From: Desulfobacteraceae bacterium
Lineage (GTDB): Bacteria; Desulfobacterota; Desulfobacteria; Desulfobacterales; Desulfosarcinaceae
Assembly: GCA_027025615.1 (NCBI GenBank)
Contig: JALVQM010000484.1
Location: 1 to 8,394, forward strand
Reading direction: 5' to 3'
Length of the DNA: 8,394 bases
Below the pieces are notes generated by a model. That model had not been told where the DNA came from and searched no databases. It saw only the letters and a list, made by a program, of their open reading frames with translations. Below are positions 1 through 7,300 of the stretch, one piece after another (the stretch's first letter is position 1; every line of letters starts with the position of its first letter). The position numbers were made by a program, and so were the translations under genes.

Positions 1-1041
1 CAAAACTTGTTTTCCGGAATGCATCGTTGCCTGGAAATACTTTATTCAGGCCGGGGAGCAGTCCTGGAACAGTTGACAGAGGTGGCAAAGGAACTGAATT
101 CCGGCAGCCGGATCGATCCGGCCCTGGAACCTTTAGTAGATACCATGGCCGATACTGTTTATCGGGTGGAGGACTTGAGTTCCGAGTTGCGTTCATATCT
201 TGCGGGACTTGAGACAGATGACAGCCAATTGGAAGAGGTGGAAGCACGGCTTGATTTGATCAACAGGCTGAAACGTAAATACGGGGGCAGTATTGAAAAG
301 GTTATCGAGCATGGTCGGGCTATTGCGGATCAATTGGAAGCCGTTGCCAATCTGGACAACGAGATAGAAGAAGTAGAAAGGGAATTGGACCGTTTGCACC
401 GGCTTTTATGTGAACACTGCCGTAAACTGTCCAGTGCCAGGAAGAATGCTTGTGAAGATTTTGCCTGCCGGGTGATGGACGAGTTGGCTCAATTGCAGAT
501 GAAAGGTACCCTTTTCAAGGTCTTGCTGGAAAAAACAGAATCAGGACCTGATATTTCCAGGTATTGTGTCTGCCAGGGGGCCCCGGTAAACGAATCCGGA
601 TGCGATAAAGCGGTTTTTATGATAGCACCAAACGTGGGTGAAGAAATTAAACCACTGGCGGCTATTGCCTCTGGAGGAGAATTGTCCCGGGTGGTGCTGG
701 CCATCAAGGTAATGTTGGCAGGCACTGAAGATGTGGAAACCCTGATTTTTGATGAAGTGGATGCAGGAATTGGTGGGCAGGCTGCTGAAATGGTTGGCCG
801 CAAGCTTGCTTCATTGGCCGGGCATCACCAGGTCTTGTGCATCACCCATTTGCCCCAGATCGCGAAATTTGGCAGCCGTCATTTCAAAATTGACAAACAG
901 GTAAAGCAAGGGCGGACAGTTACTACCATCGAGCTTTTATCCGAGCGGCAACGGATTGAGGAAATCGCCCGCATGATCGCCGGCCGCAAAATCACTTCAA
1001 CGACTTTGGCCCATGCCAGGGAAATGCTGGAAAATCTTTAA
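1..1041 (+). CDS. recN: DNA repair protein RecN, C-terminal part (5' end outside window)
   Basis: RecN is an SMC-like ATPase of the cytoplasm that acts in recombinational repair of double-strand breaks. The reading frame is open from base 1, so the gene is cut by the window edge; about 346 residues remain of a family usually around 550-570, and the N-terminal Walker A half is missing. The visible part begins in the coiled coil, with a conserved LDLINRLKRKYGGS stretch and a long Glu/Leu-rich helix (about nt 200-500). It then returns to the ATPase head: ABC signature SGGELSR at 670-690, Walker B TLIFDE at 739-756, D-loop DAGIGG, and the switch histidine in ITHLPQ (His codon 847-849). The TTG at 7 or ATG at 19 could be mistaken for starts, but both lie inside the coiled coil. 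It ends in TAA with no clear terminator. The family call is secure. Confidence 0.96.
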   Translation, partial: QNLFSGMHRCLEILYSGRGAVLEQLTEVAKELNSGSRIDPALEPLVDTMADTVYRVEDLSSELRSYLAGLETDDSQLEEVEARLDLINRLKRKYGGSIEKVIEHGRAIADQLEAVANLDNEIEEVERELDRLHRLLCEHCRKLSSARKNACEDFACRVMDELAQLQMKGTLFKVLLEKTESGPDISRYCVCQGAPVNESGCDKAVFMIAPNVGEEIKPLAAIASGGELSRVVLAIKVMLAGTEDVETLIFDEVDAGIGGQAAEMVGRKLASLAGHHQVLCITHLPQIAKFGSRHFKIDKQVKQGRTVTTIELLSERQRIEEIARMIAGRKITSTTLAHAREMLENL

Positions 1042-1089
1042 AATATATCAGCTTGACATTTGGAAGCAGATGGTAATACAGAAAGAAGC

Positions 1090-1117
1090 TTGACCTATAT
1101 TTCAGGGTTTATGTGAT
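1090..1117 (+). promoter_or_regulatory. Possible promoter ahead of the FmdB-Fur/FeoA operon
   Basis: The 114-bp spacer after recN is the only place in the left half wide enough for a separate promoter. TTGACC (1090-1095) with TGTGAT (1112-1117) at a 16-bp spacer is a moderate sigma-70-like pair. A second TTGACA at 1053-1058 has no good -10 partner. Both -35-like boxes sit in a direct repeat AGCTTGAC (1050-1057 and 1087-1094), 37 bp apart. No Fur-box-like palindrome was seen. The promoter call is weak and rests on hexamers alone. Confidence 0.25.
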
Positions 1118-1155
1118 TTTTTTCAAAACTGCCAGTCATCTTCGGAGGCTTTCCC

Positions 1156-1401
1156 ATGCCTATATACGAATTCAGATGTTTGAAATGCAATCATTGTCTG
1201 GAAATCCTGGTTATGAATCAGGAGGAGCAGGTCGAAATGAAATGTTCCAAGTGCGGTTCAGTTGAACTTGAGCGGATCATGAGTGCAACCAATTATGCCA
1301 TGGGCGGTGACGGCGCTGCCACAGATTCCGCCTCTACCCAGACCCGCACCTGCTCAAGCGGCTCTTGTACCACCTGGAATCTTCCGGGACACAGCCGATA
1401 A
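1156..1401 (+). CDS. FmdB-family zinc-ribbon protein
   Basis: This is a small cytoplasmic protein of 81 residues with the FmdB/CxxC_CXXC_SSSS zinc-ribbon fold. The MPIYEFRC opening is typical of the family, followed by CxxC at Cys8/Cys11 and a second CxxC at Cys30/Cys33, which would bind one zinc ion. The tail is rich in Ser/Thr/Gly, has two more cysteines (Cys66, Cys71) and is probably disordered. GGAGG at 1143-1147 lies 8 bp before the ATG and fixes the start. The family is often annotated as a regulatory protein after FmdB of methylotrophs, but the function is not established for most members and no DNA-binding motif is visible here. It is the first gene of a likely operon and is followed after 42 bp by the Fur-FeoA gene. 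Confidence 0.9.
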   Translation: MPIYEFRCLKCNHCLEILVMNQEEQVEMKCSKCGSVELERIMSATNYAMGGDGAATDSASTQTRTCSSGSCTTWNLPGHSR

Positions 1402-1433
1402 CCCCTTTATTTGAAGTTAAATTGGATGAAAAA

Positions 1434-1439
1434 GGGGGG
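1434..1439 (+). promoter_or_regulatory. Purine-rich ribosome binding site that decides the Fur-FeoA start
   Basis: A run of six G (after AAA) ends 4 bp before the ATG at 1444. The upstream in-frame TTG (1411) and ATG (1426) have no Shine-Dalgarno-like sequence in front, so 1444 is the better start and gives a Fur domain of normal N-terminal length. Confidence 0.55.
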
Positions 1440-1443
1440 CTGC

Positions 1444-2139
1444 ATGTTGTCGCATCCCATTCACAAGCAGGAACGAGAGCAGTTCATTAAGCTCTTTCAA
1501 AAGGACCATGTTGACGATTTCGAGGATCGTCTGAAAGTTCTTGAAGTCTTTCTGCAGACGGAAAAACATGTCACCGCCGAACAGTTGTGCAGGTTGGTGA
1601 ACGAAAACGGCAAACGCCTGGATCCGGATTTTGTGAGTGAAACCCTGCGGCTTATGTGCCGATACGGGTTTGCCCAGCAGGCACGTTTCGAAAACGGTCA
1701 GACCAGATACGAGCATCGCCACCTTGGGCAGCATCATGATCACATGATTTGCACCAGGTGTAAAAAAATCATTGAATTTGAAAACCAGGCCATCGAAAAG
1801 TTGCAGGTGGAAGTGGCGGCAGCTTACGGGTTTCACATGCTCCAACACAAGCTGGAGTTATATGGAATATGTTCCCGATGTCTGGAAAAACGACAGTCAA
1901 TGATGCCTCTGACCATGGCCAAACCCGGAGAGCAGCTTGTTATCAGGGAATTTACCGGAGGGGCCAGGTCCAGGATGCGCCTTATGACCATGGGGCTGCG
2001 GGTTGGAGACAAGATCGAAATCATAACCAATCAGGGGCAGGGCCAGGTAGTTGTGGCCCTGGAGTACAAGCGACTGGCGTTGGGAAGAGGTCTGGCAGGC
2101 AAGATAAGGGTTGCAGTTGTTAAGGACACTGGTTCTTAA
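1444..2139 (+). CDS. Fur-family metalloregulator fused to a C-terminal FeoA domain
   Basis: This is a 231-residue two-domain protein, probably a cytoplasmic iron-responsive DNA-binding regulator. Residues about 8-150 are Fur: a winged helix at about 42-90 (VTAEQLCRLV then the recognition helix region DFVSETLRLM), the metal-binding cluster HHDH at 97-100, and two structural zinc pairs, Cys103/Cys106 and Cys143/Cys146. Residues about 154-226 match FeoA, the SH3-like partner of the FeoB ferrous-iron transporter: PLTMAKPGE, then LMTMGLRVGD, then LALGRGLAGKI near the end. The whole lies in a single uninterrupted frame, so the fusion is not a sequencing join. FeoA-like C-terminal domains are standard in DtxR/IdeR regulators but less usual on Fur. 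No feoB lies in the window. The domain may let the protein sense iron, dimerise or touch FeoB; this is inference. The next gene follows after 16 bp. Confidence 0.88.
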   Translation: MLSHPIHKQEREQFIKLFQKDHVDDFEDRLKVLEVFLQTEKHVTAEQLCRLVNENGKRLDPDFVSETLRLMCRYGFAQQARFENGQTRYEHRHLGQHHDHMICTRCKKIIEFENQAIEKLQVEVAAAYGFHMLQHKLELYGICSRCLEKRQSMMPLTMAKPGEQLVIREFTGGARSRMRLMTMGLRVGDKIEIITNQGQGQVVVALEYKRLALGRGLAGKIRVAVVKDTGS

Positions 2140-2155
2140 TTACAGGACAAACAAG

Positions 2156-2632
2156 ATGGTTAGAAGATTTACTTCAGGTTTCGCAGATATTATCCTGGCA
2201 GGACTTGTACTGGCGGCTGTCGGCCTTGGGAGTCCTGCGGCCCAGGTGCAGGCCGGAGGCACTGAACGTTATTCTGTCACAGTGGCAACAGCTAACATTC
2301 GTTCAGGGCCTGGTACCGGCTACGATATACTTTGGAAGGCAGAACGTTTTTATCCCCTGCTGGTGGTCGCAAAAAAAGGAGCCTGGTACAAGTTTAAGGA
2401 TTTTGAAGGTGATCAGGGTTGGATTCACAAGTCATTGATCGGTAAAGTAAAAAGCGTGATTGTAAAGTCCGACAAATGTAACGTGCGTTCCGGGCCGGGG
2501 ACCAAGTACAAGGTGGTTTTCACCGTGGACAGCGGCGTTCCTTTCAAAGTGATCGAGCGGAAAGGACAATGGTTGCACATTCGTCATTCGGATGGTGATA
2601 GCGGCTGGATCCATTCCAGTCTTGTATGGTGA
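2156..2632 (+). CDS. Exported protein with two bacterial SH3 (SH3b) domains
   Basis: The product has 158 residues. A Sec signal peptide is visible: MVRRF, a hydrophobic core at about residues 10-28, and a likely cleavage after VQA (33). It is followed by two tandem SH3b domains, about 39-97 and 100-158. Each has the family pattern: NIRSGPGTGY (47-56) and NVRSGPGTKY (109-118) at the start, and GWIHKSLI (88-95) and GWIHSSLVW (150-158) at the end. SH3b domains commonly bind peptidoglycan or cell-wall peptides, so this is probably a periplasmic envelope protein without an enzymatic domain. ATG 2156 is preferred over the TTG at 2111, because AGGAC at 2144-2148 precedes it by 7 bp and only this start places the signal peptide at the N-terminus. 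The domain call is strong; the precise role is unknown. Confidence 0.88.
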   Translation: MVRRFTSGFADIILAGLVLAAVGLGSPAAQVQAGGTERYSVTVATANIRSGPGTGYDILWKAERFYPLLVVAKKGAWYKFKDFEGDQGWIHKSLIGKVKSVIVKSDKCNVRSGPGTKYKVVFTVDSGVPFKVIERKGQWLHIRHSDGDSGWIHSSLVW

Positions 2633-2633
2633 A

Positions 2634-2638
2634 GGAGG
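2634..2638 (+). promoter_or_regulatory. Perfect GGAGG ribosome binding site in front of a TTG start
   Basis: GGAGG (inside AAGGAGG) lies 2 bp after the stop of the SH3b gene and 6 bp before the TTG at 2645. This spacing supports TTG as the kinase start. The in-frame ATG codons at 2672 and 2678 have only a weak AAAGGG ahead of them. Confidence 0.6.
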
Positions 2639-2644
2639 CGCTTT

Positions 2645-3634
2645 TTGCAGGGGTTGCCAAAGGGCCGAAAGATGGTCATGGGTGTCGGATCAGCCCTGAT
2701 AGATATCCTTGCCCGGGCTGATGATGATTTCCTTGTAAGCTCAGGTGCTCCCAAGGGGGGCATGGTTTACGTGGACCCGGCTTTCATCGATGGGGCTGTC
2801 GCCGCCATGGACCCGGCACCCCAGCTTGTACCAGGAGGATCGGCCTGTAATACAGCCGTGGGCGTGGGAATGCTGGGTGGAAAGTCTTGTTTTGTTGGCC
2901 GTTGCGGCAGGGGTGATATGGGGGATTTTTTCGTCGGCTGCCTGCAGGAACGCAAGGTGCAGCCGGCGGTGGCCCGCTGTGATCTTCCAACGGGCAGGGT
3001 TTTGTCAGTCATTACCCCCGATGCCCAGAGGACCATGTTCACCTATCTTGGCGCTGCCGAAACCCTGCAATTGGAAGACCTGGAGGCTTGTCCTTTTGAC
3101 AGGGCCGCAGTGGTTCATGTTGAGGGCTACCTGGTCTTCAACAGGGCGGTTATCAGTTCTATCATGGAACGGGCCAAGATAGCCGGCGCACTGGTCAGCC
3201 TGGATCTTGCCAGTTTCAATATTGTCAGTTCGGAAAAGACCGTTTTTGATGAGTTGGTCGGCGGTCCGGTTGACATTCTTTTTGCCAATGAAGAAGAGGG
3301 CCGGGAGTTTAGCGGTGCTGATGACAGGGAAGCAATACTTGCCTACATGGCCGAGCGGGTTTCCCTGGCAGTACTGAAAATGGGACCTGAGGGCAGCCTT
3401 ATAAAATCAGGTCGAACACAAATTTATATTCCGGCCCAGGGTGACGGCAAGGCAATTGATACCACCGGCGCCGGGGACTTGTATGCGGCAGGTTTTTTAT
3501 ACGGTTTGGTAAACAGGATGACCCTTGAAAATTGCGGGAATTTGGGCGCTGCCTGTGGATTTCAGGTCTGTCAGGTCATCGGGGCCAGCATTCCGGAACA
3601 CAAGTGGGAAACGATAAAGGAGGCTTATCTGTAA
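2645..3634 (+). CDS. PfkB-family carbohydrate/nucleoside kinase (adenosine kinase-like)
   Basis: This is a 329-residue cytoplasmic kinase of the ribokinase/PfkB fold, which transfers phosphate from ATP to a sugar or nucleoside hydroxyl. Signature 1 is the substrate loop VPGGSACNTAVGVGMLGG (62-79), with the conserved Gly-Gly and Asn69. Signature 2, DTTGAGDLYAAGFL (272-285), holds the anion hole GAG and catalytic base Asp278. FANEEEGREF (213-222) and LKMGPEGSL (244-252) are the usual family landmarks around the active site. Length is normal. Sequences of this type are often labelled adenosine kinase in Desulfobacterota, but the substrate cannot be read from the sequence. An in-frame start at 2672 would shorten it by 9 residues. 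It is tightly packed, 12 bp after the SH3b gene, and its stop overlaps the next start. Confidence 0.9.
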   Translation: MQGLPKGRKMVMGVGSALIDILARADDDFLVSSGAPKGGMVYVDPAFIDGAVAAMDPAPQLVPGGSACNTAVGVGMLGGKSCFVGRCGRGDMGDFFVGCLQERKVQPAVARCDLPTGRVLSVITPDAQRTMFTYLGAAETLQLEDLEACPFDRAAVVHVEGYLVFNRAVISSIMERAKIAGALVSLDLASFNIVSSEKTVFDELVGGPVDILFANEEEGREFSGADDREAILAYMAERVSLAVLKMGPEGSLIKSGRTQIYIPAQGDGKAIDTTGAGDLYAAGFLYGLVNRMTLENCGNLGAACGFQVCQVIGASIPEHKWETIKEAYL

Positions 3635-4326
3635 TGGCACCAAGAAAAATAAGTCGTAAACAATTGCTCAAGGAGCCCGATGAATTTATCTCTTTTTCGG
3701 CCAGGATGATAGAATACTTTCAACAGCATAAAAATGCCGTAATCGGTGGTGCCGTAGCTTTTTTGTTGGCCCTGGTGTTGGCTGTGGGTATTCGTTCGTA
3801 TATTAATAACCAGGAGAAAAAGGCCTTTGTGTTGCTTGCCGGTATCAATCAGACATATGCGGAAACTTTAAATACCAAAGGACCCCAGGCAGCCCTGGAA
3901 GTCGTCCAATCCCAACTAAGGGCTCTGCTGGATGATTATGGAAACAGGACCGCCGGCCGTTTGGGAACCTATCTTTTGGGGGCCGCCCTGCTGGAGGCAG
4001 GCCATGTGGATGAGGCTGTTGTAAATTACAGGAGAGCTCTGGACCACCTGGAAGCCTATCCTGGTTTCAGGGAGATTATCCTGAGTGGTCTTGGCCATGC
4101 ATATGAAAAAAAACAGGATTGGGAAAAGGCCATTTCATTTTTTAAGCAGATCAGGGAATCAGAAAACGACTTGATGAAGGACATGGCCCTTTTCCAGCTG
4201 GGCCGGCTTTATCAAGCTGCAGGCAGGCAGGCCGAAGGTAAAATGGCTTTCCAGGAGTTGGTAAATAACTATCCCAACAGCCTTTATGCCGGCCCGGCCC
4301 GCGAAAAAGCCGCCGACCAGCTTTAA
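3634..4326 (+). CDS. Membrane-anchored TPR protein, YfgM-like
   Basis: The product has 230 residues. A short basic cytoplasmic N-terminus (MAPRKISRKQ) is followed by one transmembrane helix at about residues 34-54, then a soluble domain made of TPR-like helix pairs (about 107-140, 147-176 and 184-213; motifs LLGAALLEAGHVDEAVVNYRRAL and GHAYEKKQDWEKAISFF in part). The layout matches the YfgM/TPR_21 family: single-span inner-membrane proteins with a periplasmic TPR domain, tied in Enterobacteria to SecYEG and periplasmic chaperones. That specific role is not proven here. The ATG shares its A with the TAA of the kinase gene (TAATG), and GGAGG at 3619-3623 inside the kinase gene serves it, so translational coupling is likely. 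It is the last gene of the + operon, ending 33 bp before the convergent regulator gene. Confidence 0.82.
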   Translation: MAPRKISRKQLLKEPDEFISFSARMIEYFQQHKNAVIGGAVAFLLALVLAVGIRSYINNQEKKAFVLLAGINQTYAETLNTKGPQAALEVVQSQLRALLDDYGNRTAGRLGTYLLGAALLEAGHVDEAVVNYRRALDHLEAYPGFREIILSGLGHAYEKKQDWEKAISFFKQIRESENDLMKDMALFQLGRLYQAAGRQAEGKMAFQELVNNYPNSLYAGPAREKAADQL

Positions 4327-4359
4327 CAGCCTGTTGGTTATTCAAAACCTGTTATGTCT

Positions 4360-5757
4360 TTACTTACGGCCTGAAGGTCTGACGACTTCCAGGCCGTATT
4401 TTTTGATTTTCTGGTTCAAACCACTTTTTCCGATACCCAATATTCTGGCTGCGTTGGCCTGAACCCAGTTGGCTTTTTGAAGAGCCTGGATTATAAGGCT
4501 TTTTTCTACATGGGCCAAAGTTTCATATAGGTTGGCATCAGCTGGCAGGTCATCCAGTTTAAGGCGGGTTGCCTTGTAGACGTTTTCCCTGAAATCCTTT
4601 GGCAAATCAGATAGTTTAATTACACTGCCCGGGCACATTACCATGGCCCTTTCGATAACGTTTTCCAGTTCCCGGACATTGCCCGGCCAACTGTAATCGA
4701 AAAAAAGTCTTTCAACTTCCTGGTCTACATGGGTAATGGCAATATCAGAATTACGTTCTGAGGTATATTTTTTGATAAAGTGCGCTACCAGAGGCCGGAT
4801 GTCCTCAAGCCTGTCTCTCAGGGGTGGCAGAACCAGGTGGACCACATTCAGGCGGTAAAAAAGGTCTTCCCTGAACCTACCGGCCTGGATTTCCTGTTTC
4901 AGGGATTTGTTGGTCGCTGCAATCAGCCGCAAATCGACCGCTATCGGTTTGATACCTCCCACCCGTTCGATGATTTTTTCCTGCAAGACTCTTAACAGCT
5001 TGACTTGCAGATTTGGTGAAAGTTCGCCGATTTCATCAAGAAACAGCGTTCCTCCATCGGCCAGTTCAAATCGGCCTTTTTTCCTGGCGACGGCTCCTGT
5101 AAAAGCACCCCGCTCATGGCCGAACAATTCACTTTCGAGCAGGTTTTCAGCCAGGGCCGAACAGTTGACCGCTACAAAGGGCTTGTTCCGGCGCGGACTG
5201 TTGAAATGGATAGACTTGGCTACCAACTCTTTGCCTGTTCCGCTGTCGCCTTCAATCAACACGGTAGCTGTTGCCGGAGCCACTTTGCGGATCGTATCGA
5301 AAACGTCCTGCATGGCTTTACTCTTGCCGATAAGGTTGCCAAAGCTGTAACGCGTTTCGACTGCATTGCGTAACTGGCGGTTTTCTTTTACCATTTTATA
5401 CATGGCAATGGCCTTGTTGACGTAAACCACCAATTGTTCATTGTCGAAAGGCTTAAGTATGTAATTGTAAGCCCCTTTTTGCATGGCTTCGACGGCTTTT
5501 TCCACCGTGCCATGGGCGGTCATCATTATTACCGGAAGATCGGGATCTTTTTCCTTTATGCGTTGCAGCAGTTCTATTCCGTCCATGTCGGGCATTCGCA
5601 TATCTGTAAGTACCAGATCGATATCGGACTGATCGAGAATCTGGAGGGCCGCAGGCCCGCTGTTAGCGGCGATGGCTTCAAAACCCTCTTCTTCCAAAAC
5701 AGCGCTCAGAATGAGGGGATAATTTTTTTCATCGTCGACAACCAGAATAGTTTCCAT
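4360..5757 (-). CDS. NtrC-family sigma-54-dependent response regulator
   Basis: This is a 465-residue three-domain transcription activator. The receiver (1-120) has acidic residues Asp8/Asp9, phospho-acceptor Asp52 in LVLTDMRMPD, Thr80 and Lys102. The AAA+ sigma-54 interaction domain (about 140-380) has Walker A GDSGTGKE (170-177), sigma-54 contact loop GAFTGA (217-222), Walker B GGTLFLDE (235-242), the FREDLFYRL segment and the WPGNVREL sensor II region. A C-terminal Fis-type helix-turn-helix (about 428-453, NAARILGIGKSGLNQKIKKYG) binds enhancer-like sites. All catalytic motifs are intact, so it should activate RNA polymerase-sigma-54 at -24/-12 promoters. ATG 5757 is chosen because GGAG (complement of 5765-5768) precedes it by 7 bp; a TTG at 5763 would add two residues. 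It sits 2 bp after the kinase gene, its evident partner. Target genes cannot be named. Confidence 0.95.
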   Translation of the reverse strand: METILVVDDEKNYPLILSAVLEEEGFEAIAANSGPAALQILDQSDIDLVLTDMRMPDMDGIELLQRIKEKDPDLPVIMMTAHGTVEKAVEAMQKGAYNYILKPFDNEQLVVYVNKAIAMYKMVKENRQLRNAVETRYSFGNLIGKSKAMQDVFDTIRKVAPATATVLIEGDSGTGKELVAKSIHFNSPRRNKPFVAVNCSALAENLLESELFGHERGAFTGAVARKKGRFELADGGTLFLDEIGELSPNLQVKLLRVLQEKIIERVGGIKPIAVDLRLIAATNKSLKQEIQAGRFREDLFYRLNVVHLVLPPLRDRLEDIRPLVAHFIKKYTSERNSDIAITHVDQEVERLFFDYSWPGNVRELENVIERAMVMCPGSVIKLSDLPKDFRENVYKATRLKLDDLPADANLYETLAHVEKSLIIQALQKANWVQANAARILGIGKSGLNQKIKKYGLEVVRPSGRK

Positions 5758-5759
5758 GG

Positions 5760-7184
5760 TCAATCTCCATGATGAAAAGGTATTTTAACAATGACTCGTG
5801 TTCCCCCTCCGGGGCGGTTGTCAAGGCGAATCTGTCCCCCGTGGGCCTCTATAATTTTTTTGACAATCCCAAGGCCAAGTCCGCTTCCTTTGTCTTTGGT
5901 AGTAAAAAAGGGATCCCAGATTTTGGACTTTATTGCAGCCGGAATACCTGAACCGGAATCGTCAAAAAGTAACATTACACCTTCAGGGGAAGTCTTTACG
6001 GCAATCGATAAATCTCCTCCATTCGGCATCGCCTGCATGGCGTTTATCAAAATATTCAGAAACGCCTGATATAGCATGTCTGCATCAGCCATGACCTTGA
6101 CCGGTTTGGATGGAAAATCAACCTGAATTTTATAATTTTGTTTTTCTATTTGGGGTTCCAGAAAAGCAATGTTTTTTTCAATGATTTCTATGAGGTTGCA
6201 CGGGTAGAGGTTTGGGCTCTGGGGGCGGGCGTAATTAAGAAAATCAGTAATGATGGTATTCAAGCGGGCTGATTCCTCACTGATAATATTGGCAATGGGT
6301 ATCAGGGCCGAGTCCTTTTTTATTTTCTTTTTAAGCAGTTCGGCCGATGAACTGATAATTCCCAATGGATTGCGGATTTCATGAGAAATGCCGGCCACCA
6401 TTTCTCCCAATGATGACAGGTGCTTGGTTTGACTGAGTTGCTCCTTTAATTTGAGCTGTTCCATGGCGCGCTTGCGGATTATATCTTCTCCGCGTTTGAC
6501 AACATAGATTAAAATACCAAAAAGCAAGCTCATGACGCCGCTTACGGTTATCAGGGTTAGGACCTGAACCCTGAATATCCGTCGATAATCATTTGAAAGG
6601 TCTTGTACAATTTCGACTACGCCCAATACAGGTCCGGATATTGGTGAGAGAGGTTTTTCTGCCCTAAGAGGCGCAAAAGTTATTATTTTGACTTCCTTGG
6701 GAACACCAATCAGTAATTCAAAAAAACTTCCTTTCTGGACCATTTTACTGGTTAGTTGACCGGAAAGGGCCTTTTTGTAGCTTGTTCCACCCATGTTTTG
6801 CAGGCCAATGAGTTCTTTTGAAAAACTGTAAGCGATTATATCGTTCATTCCATATATGTTGACCATATCTACCTTGAAGCTATGGAGGGTGCTACGGACA
6901 ACACTGTCCATTCGCTCAAATTGCTCCTGGTTGCGCAATTCGATTTTGCCGTACTTTAATCCTACAGGCAAGATGAATTGCATGAAGACCTGGTGGTTGA
7001 GGCTTTCTACAAGGAGTCTGGCAAATTCGCGGCTTTTTTCATACTGGACAGACCGGACCCAGTGGGTTGTCAAAAATGACAAAACCACCGTGCCGATGAA
7101 AATTACCACCAGGCTGGTAAAAGTGAAGTATTTGACCAGACGAAAGGGTTTTGCTTTTTCCGGAACAGAGGCTTTTTTATTCAT
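5760..7184 (-). CDS. Membrane sensor histidine kinase, partner of the NtrC-type regulator
   Basis: The product has 474 residues. Two transmembrane helices (about 18-39 and 206-228) flank an extracytoplasmic sensor of about 165 residues, which looks like a Cache/PAS-like fold (VDMVNIYGMNDIIAYS, then GVPKEVKIITFAPL, then GPVLGVVEIVQDLS). A charged linker (about 229-255) leads straight to HisKA with His268 in GISHEIRNPLG; I see no HAMP or cytoplasmic PAS domain. The HATPase_c domain shows the N box (NILINAMQAM, 377-386), G1 box DDSGSGIP (408-415), F box PFFTTK (425-430) and G2 box GSGLGLGI (433-440). All residues needed for autophosphorylation are present. The signal sensed is unknown. No Shine-Dalgarno is visible before the ATG, and the nearest plausible in-frame starts lie within the first membrane helix, so ATG 7184 stands. 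Confidence 0.94.
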   Translation of the reverse strand: MNKKASVPEKAKPFRLVKYFTFTSLVVIFIGTVVLSFLTTHWVRSVQYEKSREFARLLVESLNHQVFMQFILPVGLKYGKIELRNQEQFERMDSVVRSTLHSFKVDMVNIYGMNDIIAYSFSKELIGLQNMGGTSYKKALSGQLTSKMVQKGSFFELLIGVPKEVKIITFAPLRAEKPLSPISGPVLGVVEIVQDLSNDYRRIFRVQVLTLITVSGVMSLLFGILIYVVKRGEDIIRKRAMEQLKLKEQLSQTKHLSSLGEMVAGISHEIRNPLGIISSSAELLKKKIKKDSALIPIANIISEESARLNTIITDFLNYARPQSPNLYPCNLIEIIEKNIAFLEPQIEKQNYKIQVDFPSKPVKVMADADMLYQAFLNILINAMQAMPNGGDLSIAVKTSPEGVMLLFDDSGSGIPAAIKSKIWDPFFTTKDKGSGLGLGIVKKIIEAHGGQIRLDNRPGGGTRVIVKIPFHHGD

Positions 7185-7193
7185 CAGTTAAAC

Positions 7194-7209
7194 GGCAAAA
7201 TTCGTACCG
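7194..7209 (-). promoter_or_regulatory. Sigma-54-like -24/-12 sequence abutting the kinase gene (candidate B)
   Basis: On the minus strand this reads CGGTACG-AATT-TTGCC against the consensus TGGCACG-N4-TTGCW. GG and GC are 10 bp apart and 9 of 12 defined positions agree. Initiation about 12 bp after the GC would fall on the kinase ATG itself, implying a leaderless message. The absence of a Shine-Dalgarno is compatible with that, but the position is also a reason for doubt. An inverted repeat ACCGG/CCGGT (7206-7222) overlaps the -24 side. Confidence 0.3.
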
Positions 7210-7284
7210 GTTTTGGGCCGGTGACAATGAAAACGACGCAGCATAACAAATGGTATACCGGAAGACTCTTTTCAACCCGGATTA

Positions 7285-7300
7285 TGCACTTCAAATGCCT
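7285..7300 (-). promoter_or_regulatory. Sigma-54-like -24/-12 sequence about 90 bp upstream of the kinase gene (candidate A)
   Basis: The minus strand reads AGGCATT-TGAA-GTGCA, matching TGGCACG-N4-TTGCW at 8 of 12 defined positions with the essential GG-N10-GC kept. It predicts initiation near 7274 and a leader of about 90 nt, which fits the gene better than candidate B. The same bases form one arm of a 12-bp inverted repeat (7289-7300 with 7400-7411), so the match may be incidental. Confidence 0.3.

Noticed and set aside
7..30. TTG or ATG near the left edge as the true start of the first gene
   Set aside because: The frame is open to base 1 and the protein begins within the RecN coiled coil, so the gene is truncated by the window.
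4303..4359. Bidirectional terminator between the convergent TPR and response regulator genes
   Set aside because: The 33-bp gap holds only AACAG/CTGTT-type short dyads without a T-run. On the minus strand AAAGC...GCTTTTT inside the TPR gene has a 5-bp stem, too weak to call.
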